Origin: Zoogloeaceae bacterium
GTDB taxonomy: Bacteria; Pseudomonadota; Gammaproteobacteria; Burkholderiales; Rhodocyclaceae
Reading direction: 5' to 3'
NCBI GenBank assembly: GCA_031277315.1
Contig: JAITMP010000015.1
Span: forward strand, 1 to 57,634
DNA length: 57,634 nt
Every line of letters starts with the position of its first letter. The stretch's first letter is position 1. The notes below the pieces were generated by a model, which saw only the letters and a program-made list of their open reading frames with translations, had not been told where the DNA came from and made no database searches. Position numbers and translations under genes: made by a program. Positions 57,230 through 57,634 of this stretch are shown here, piece after piece.

Positions 57230-57301
57230 GTAGGCTGGGATGGAGTGGAACGGAATCCCAGCTTCGGCATGCTGGGTTTCGCTGCGCTCAACCCAGCCTA
57301 C
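57230..57301. repeat. 72-base GTAGGCTGGG repeat, copy 2
   Basis: Ends GTAGGCTGGG / CCCAGCCTAC; inverted with respect to copy 1 (40043-40114), same length, a few substitutions. Confidence 0.93.
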
Positions 57302-57311
57302 TCGCTTTTCT

Positions 57312-57349
57312 CCTTCCCCTTCAAGGGGAAGGCCGGGATGGGGATGGGG
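57312..57349. repeat. CCTTCCCCTT hairpin repeat
   Basis: Perfect palindrome CCTTCCCCTT/CAAGGGGAAGG (57312-57332) followed by GGGATGGGGATGGGG-type sequence, related to the element inside the rbbA-like gene. Confidence 0.75.
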
Positions 57350-57379
57350 TCGGGAAGCAAGCAGCGTTCGTCATTCCCC

Positions 57380-57439
57380 GTCATTCCCGCGAAGGCGGGA
57401 ATCCATGCAGCGGTGGATTCCCGCTTGCGCGGGAATGAC
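57380..57439. repeat. GTCATTCCCGC palindromic repeat, copy 2
   Basis: Begins GTCATTCCCGCGAAGGCGGGAA and ends GCGCGGGAATGAC; inverted ends frame a short central stem (CGGTGGATTCCCGC). Confidence 0.9.
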
Positions 57440-57458
57440 GACGATTTGCTCGCAGCGC

Positions 57459-57490
57459 ATAGGTTGGCGCTGAGCGAAGCGAAGCCCAAC
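57459..57490. repeat. Variant GTTGGC/GCCCAAC repeat
   Basis: ATAGGTTGGCGCTGAGCGAAGCGAAGCCCAAC-type block (given here by ends ATAGGTTGGC and AGCCCAAC) is a shortened relative of the GTAGGCTGGG family. Confidence 0.6.
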
Positions 57491-57528
57491 ATCGAAGGAC
57501 GTAGGCTGGGATGGAGGGACGTAGTGGC

Positions 57529-57600
57529 GTAGGCTGGGATGAAACGAAGTGGAATCCCAGCATGCCGAAGCTGGGTTTCGCCATGCTCAACCCAGCCTAC
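57529..57600. repeat. 72-base GTAGGCTGGG repeat, copy 3
   Basis: Same length and ends as copies 1 and 2, oriented like copy 2 at its left end; a truncated GTAGGCTGGGATGGAGG piece precedes it at 57510-57526. Confidence 0.9.
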
Positions 57601-57615
57601 CGCCGCTACCTCATC

Positions 57616-57634
57616 GTCATTCCCGCGAAGGCGG
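57616..57634. repeat. GTCATTCCCGC repeat, truncated by the window edge
   Basis: GTCATTCCCGCGAAGGCGG at the last 19 bases starts another copy of the family. Confidence 0.8.

Overview
The window looks like a chromosomal segment of a GC-rich betaproteobacterium, probably of the Rhodocyclales/Azoarcus-like group. Reasons: a DUF2863 gene (a family I know from betaproteobacteria), the pstSCAB-phoU-phoB-phoR order, the trxA-rho pair, the yciB/BolA/parvulin block, a CoA-dependent aromatic-acid gene set and dense short palindromic repeats. The taxonomic call is inference; no rRNA or tRNA gene is visible.

Region 1 (1-14.1 kb), aromatic catabolism. The window opens inside the end of a phenylacetate-CoA ligase gene, followed by a methyltransferase gene. 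A long minus-strand cluster (11155 down to 1032) then encodes, in transcription order, a LivK-type binding protein, a feruloyl-CoA synthetase-like ligase, a fused enoyl-CoA hydratase/3-hydroxyacyl-CoA dehydrogenase, a thiolase, a 4-hydroxybenzoyl-CoA-type thioesterase and a complete TRAP transporter (QMP). Together these fit uptake and CoA-dependent beta-oxidative side-chain shortening of a phenylpropenoate such as ferulate, coumarate or cinnamate. A divergent TetR-type gene with an unusual extra N-terminal helix-turn-helix faces the cluster across a candidate operator. A TPR/glycosyltransferase-like gene and a marR gene follow; the marR 3' end overlaps a convergent Bcr/CflA efflux gene.

Region 2 (15.3-22.0 kb), phosphate. 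A complete minus-strand pstS-pstC-pstA-pstB-phoU-phoB-phoR operon lies behind a three-half-site Pho box. Region 3 (22.0-27.2 kb) holds a Nif3-like gene, a DegS/DegQ-type protease, trxA, rho and two small membrane-protein genes. Region 4 (27.3-33.9 kb) is a four-gene export system (NodT-type outer-membrane lipoprotein, HlyD-type adaptor, RbbA-type double ATPase/permease, YhhJ-type permease). Region 5 (34-43.6 kb) is mainly housekeeping: rpmE, a GT83-type glycosyltransferase, pgi, a DUF2863 gene, an LRV-repeat membrane protein, an MFS gene, msrB, yciB, a BolA-like gene and a parvulin.

Region 6 (43.7-57.6 kb) has purL and a 2312-residue type V autotransporter whose AT-rich upstream region carries a good match to a Fur box. 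It ends with an aminopropyltransferase-like gene, a Spx/YffB-like gene, an Hsp33 gene lacking two of the four canonical zinc cysteines, and about 590 bases of intergenic repeats. The strongest oddities are the Hsp33 redox centre, the chimeric TetR regulator, in-frame palindromic repeats inside rbbA, an exact 72-base repeat family in both orientations, and several start codons that sit 6-8 bases behind a -10-like hexamer (possible leaderless mRNAs).
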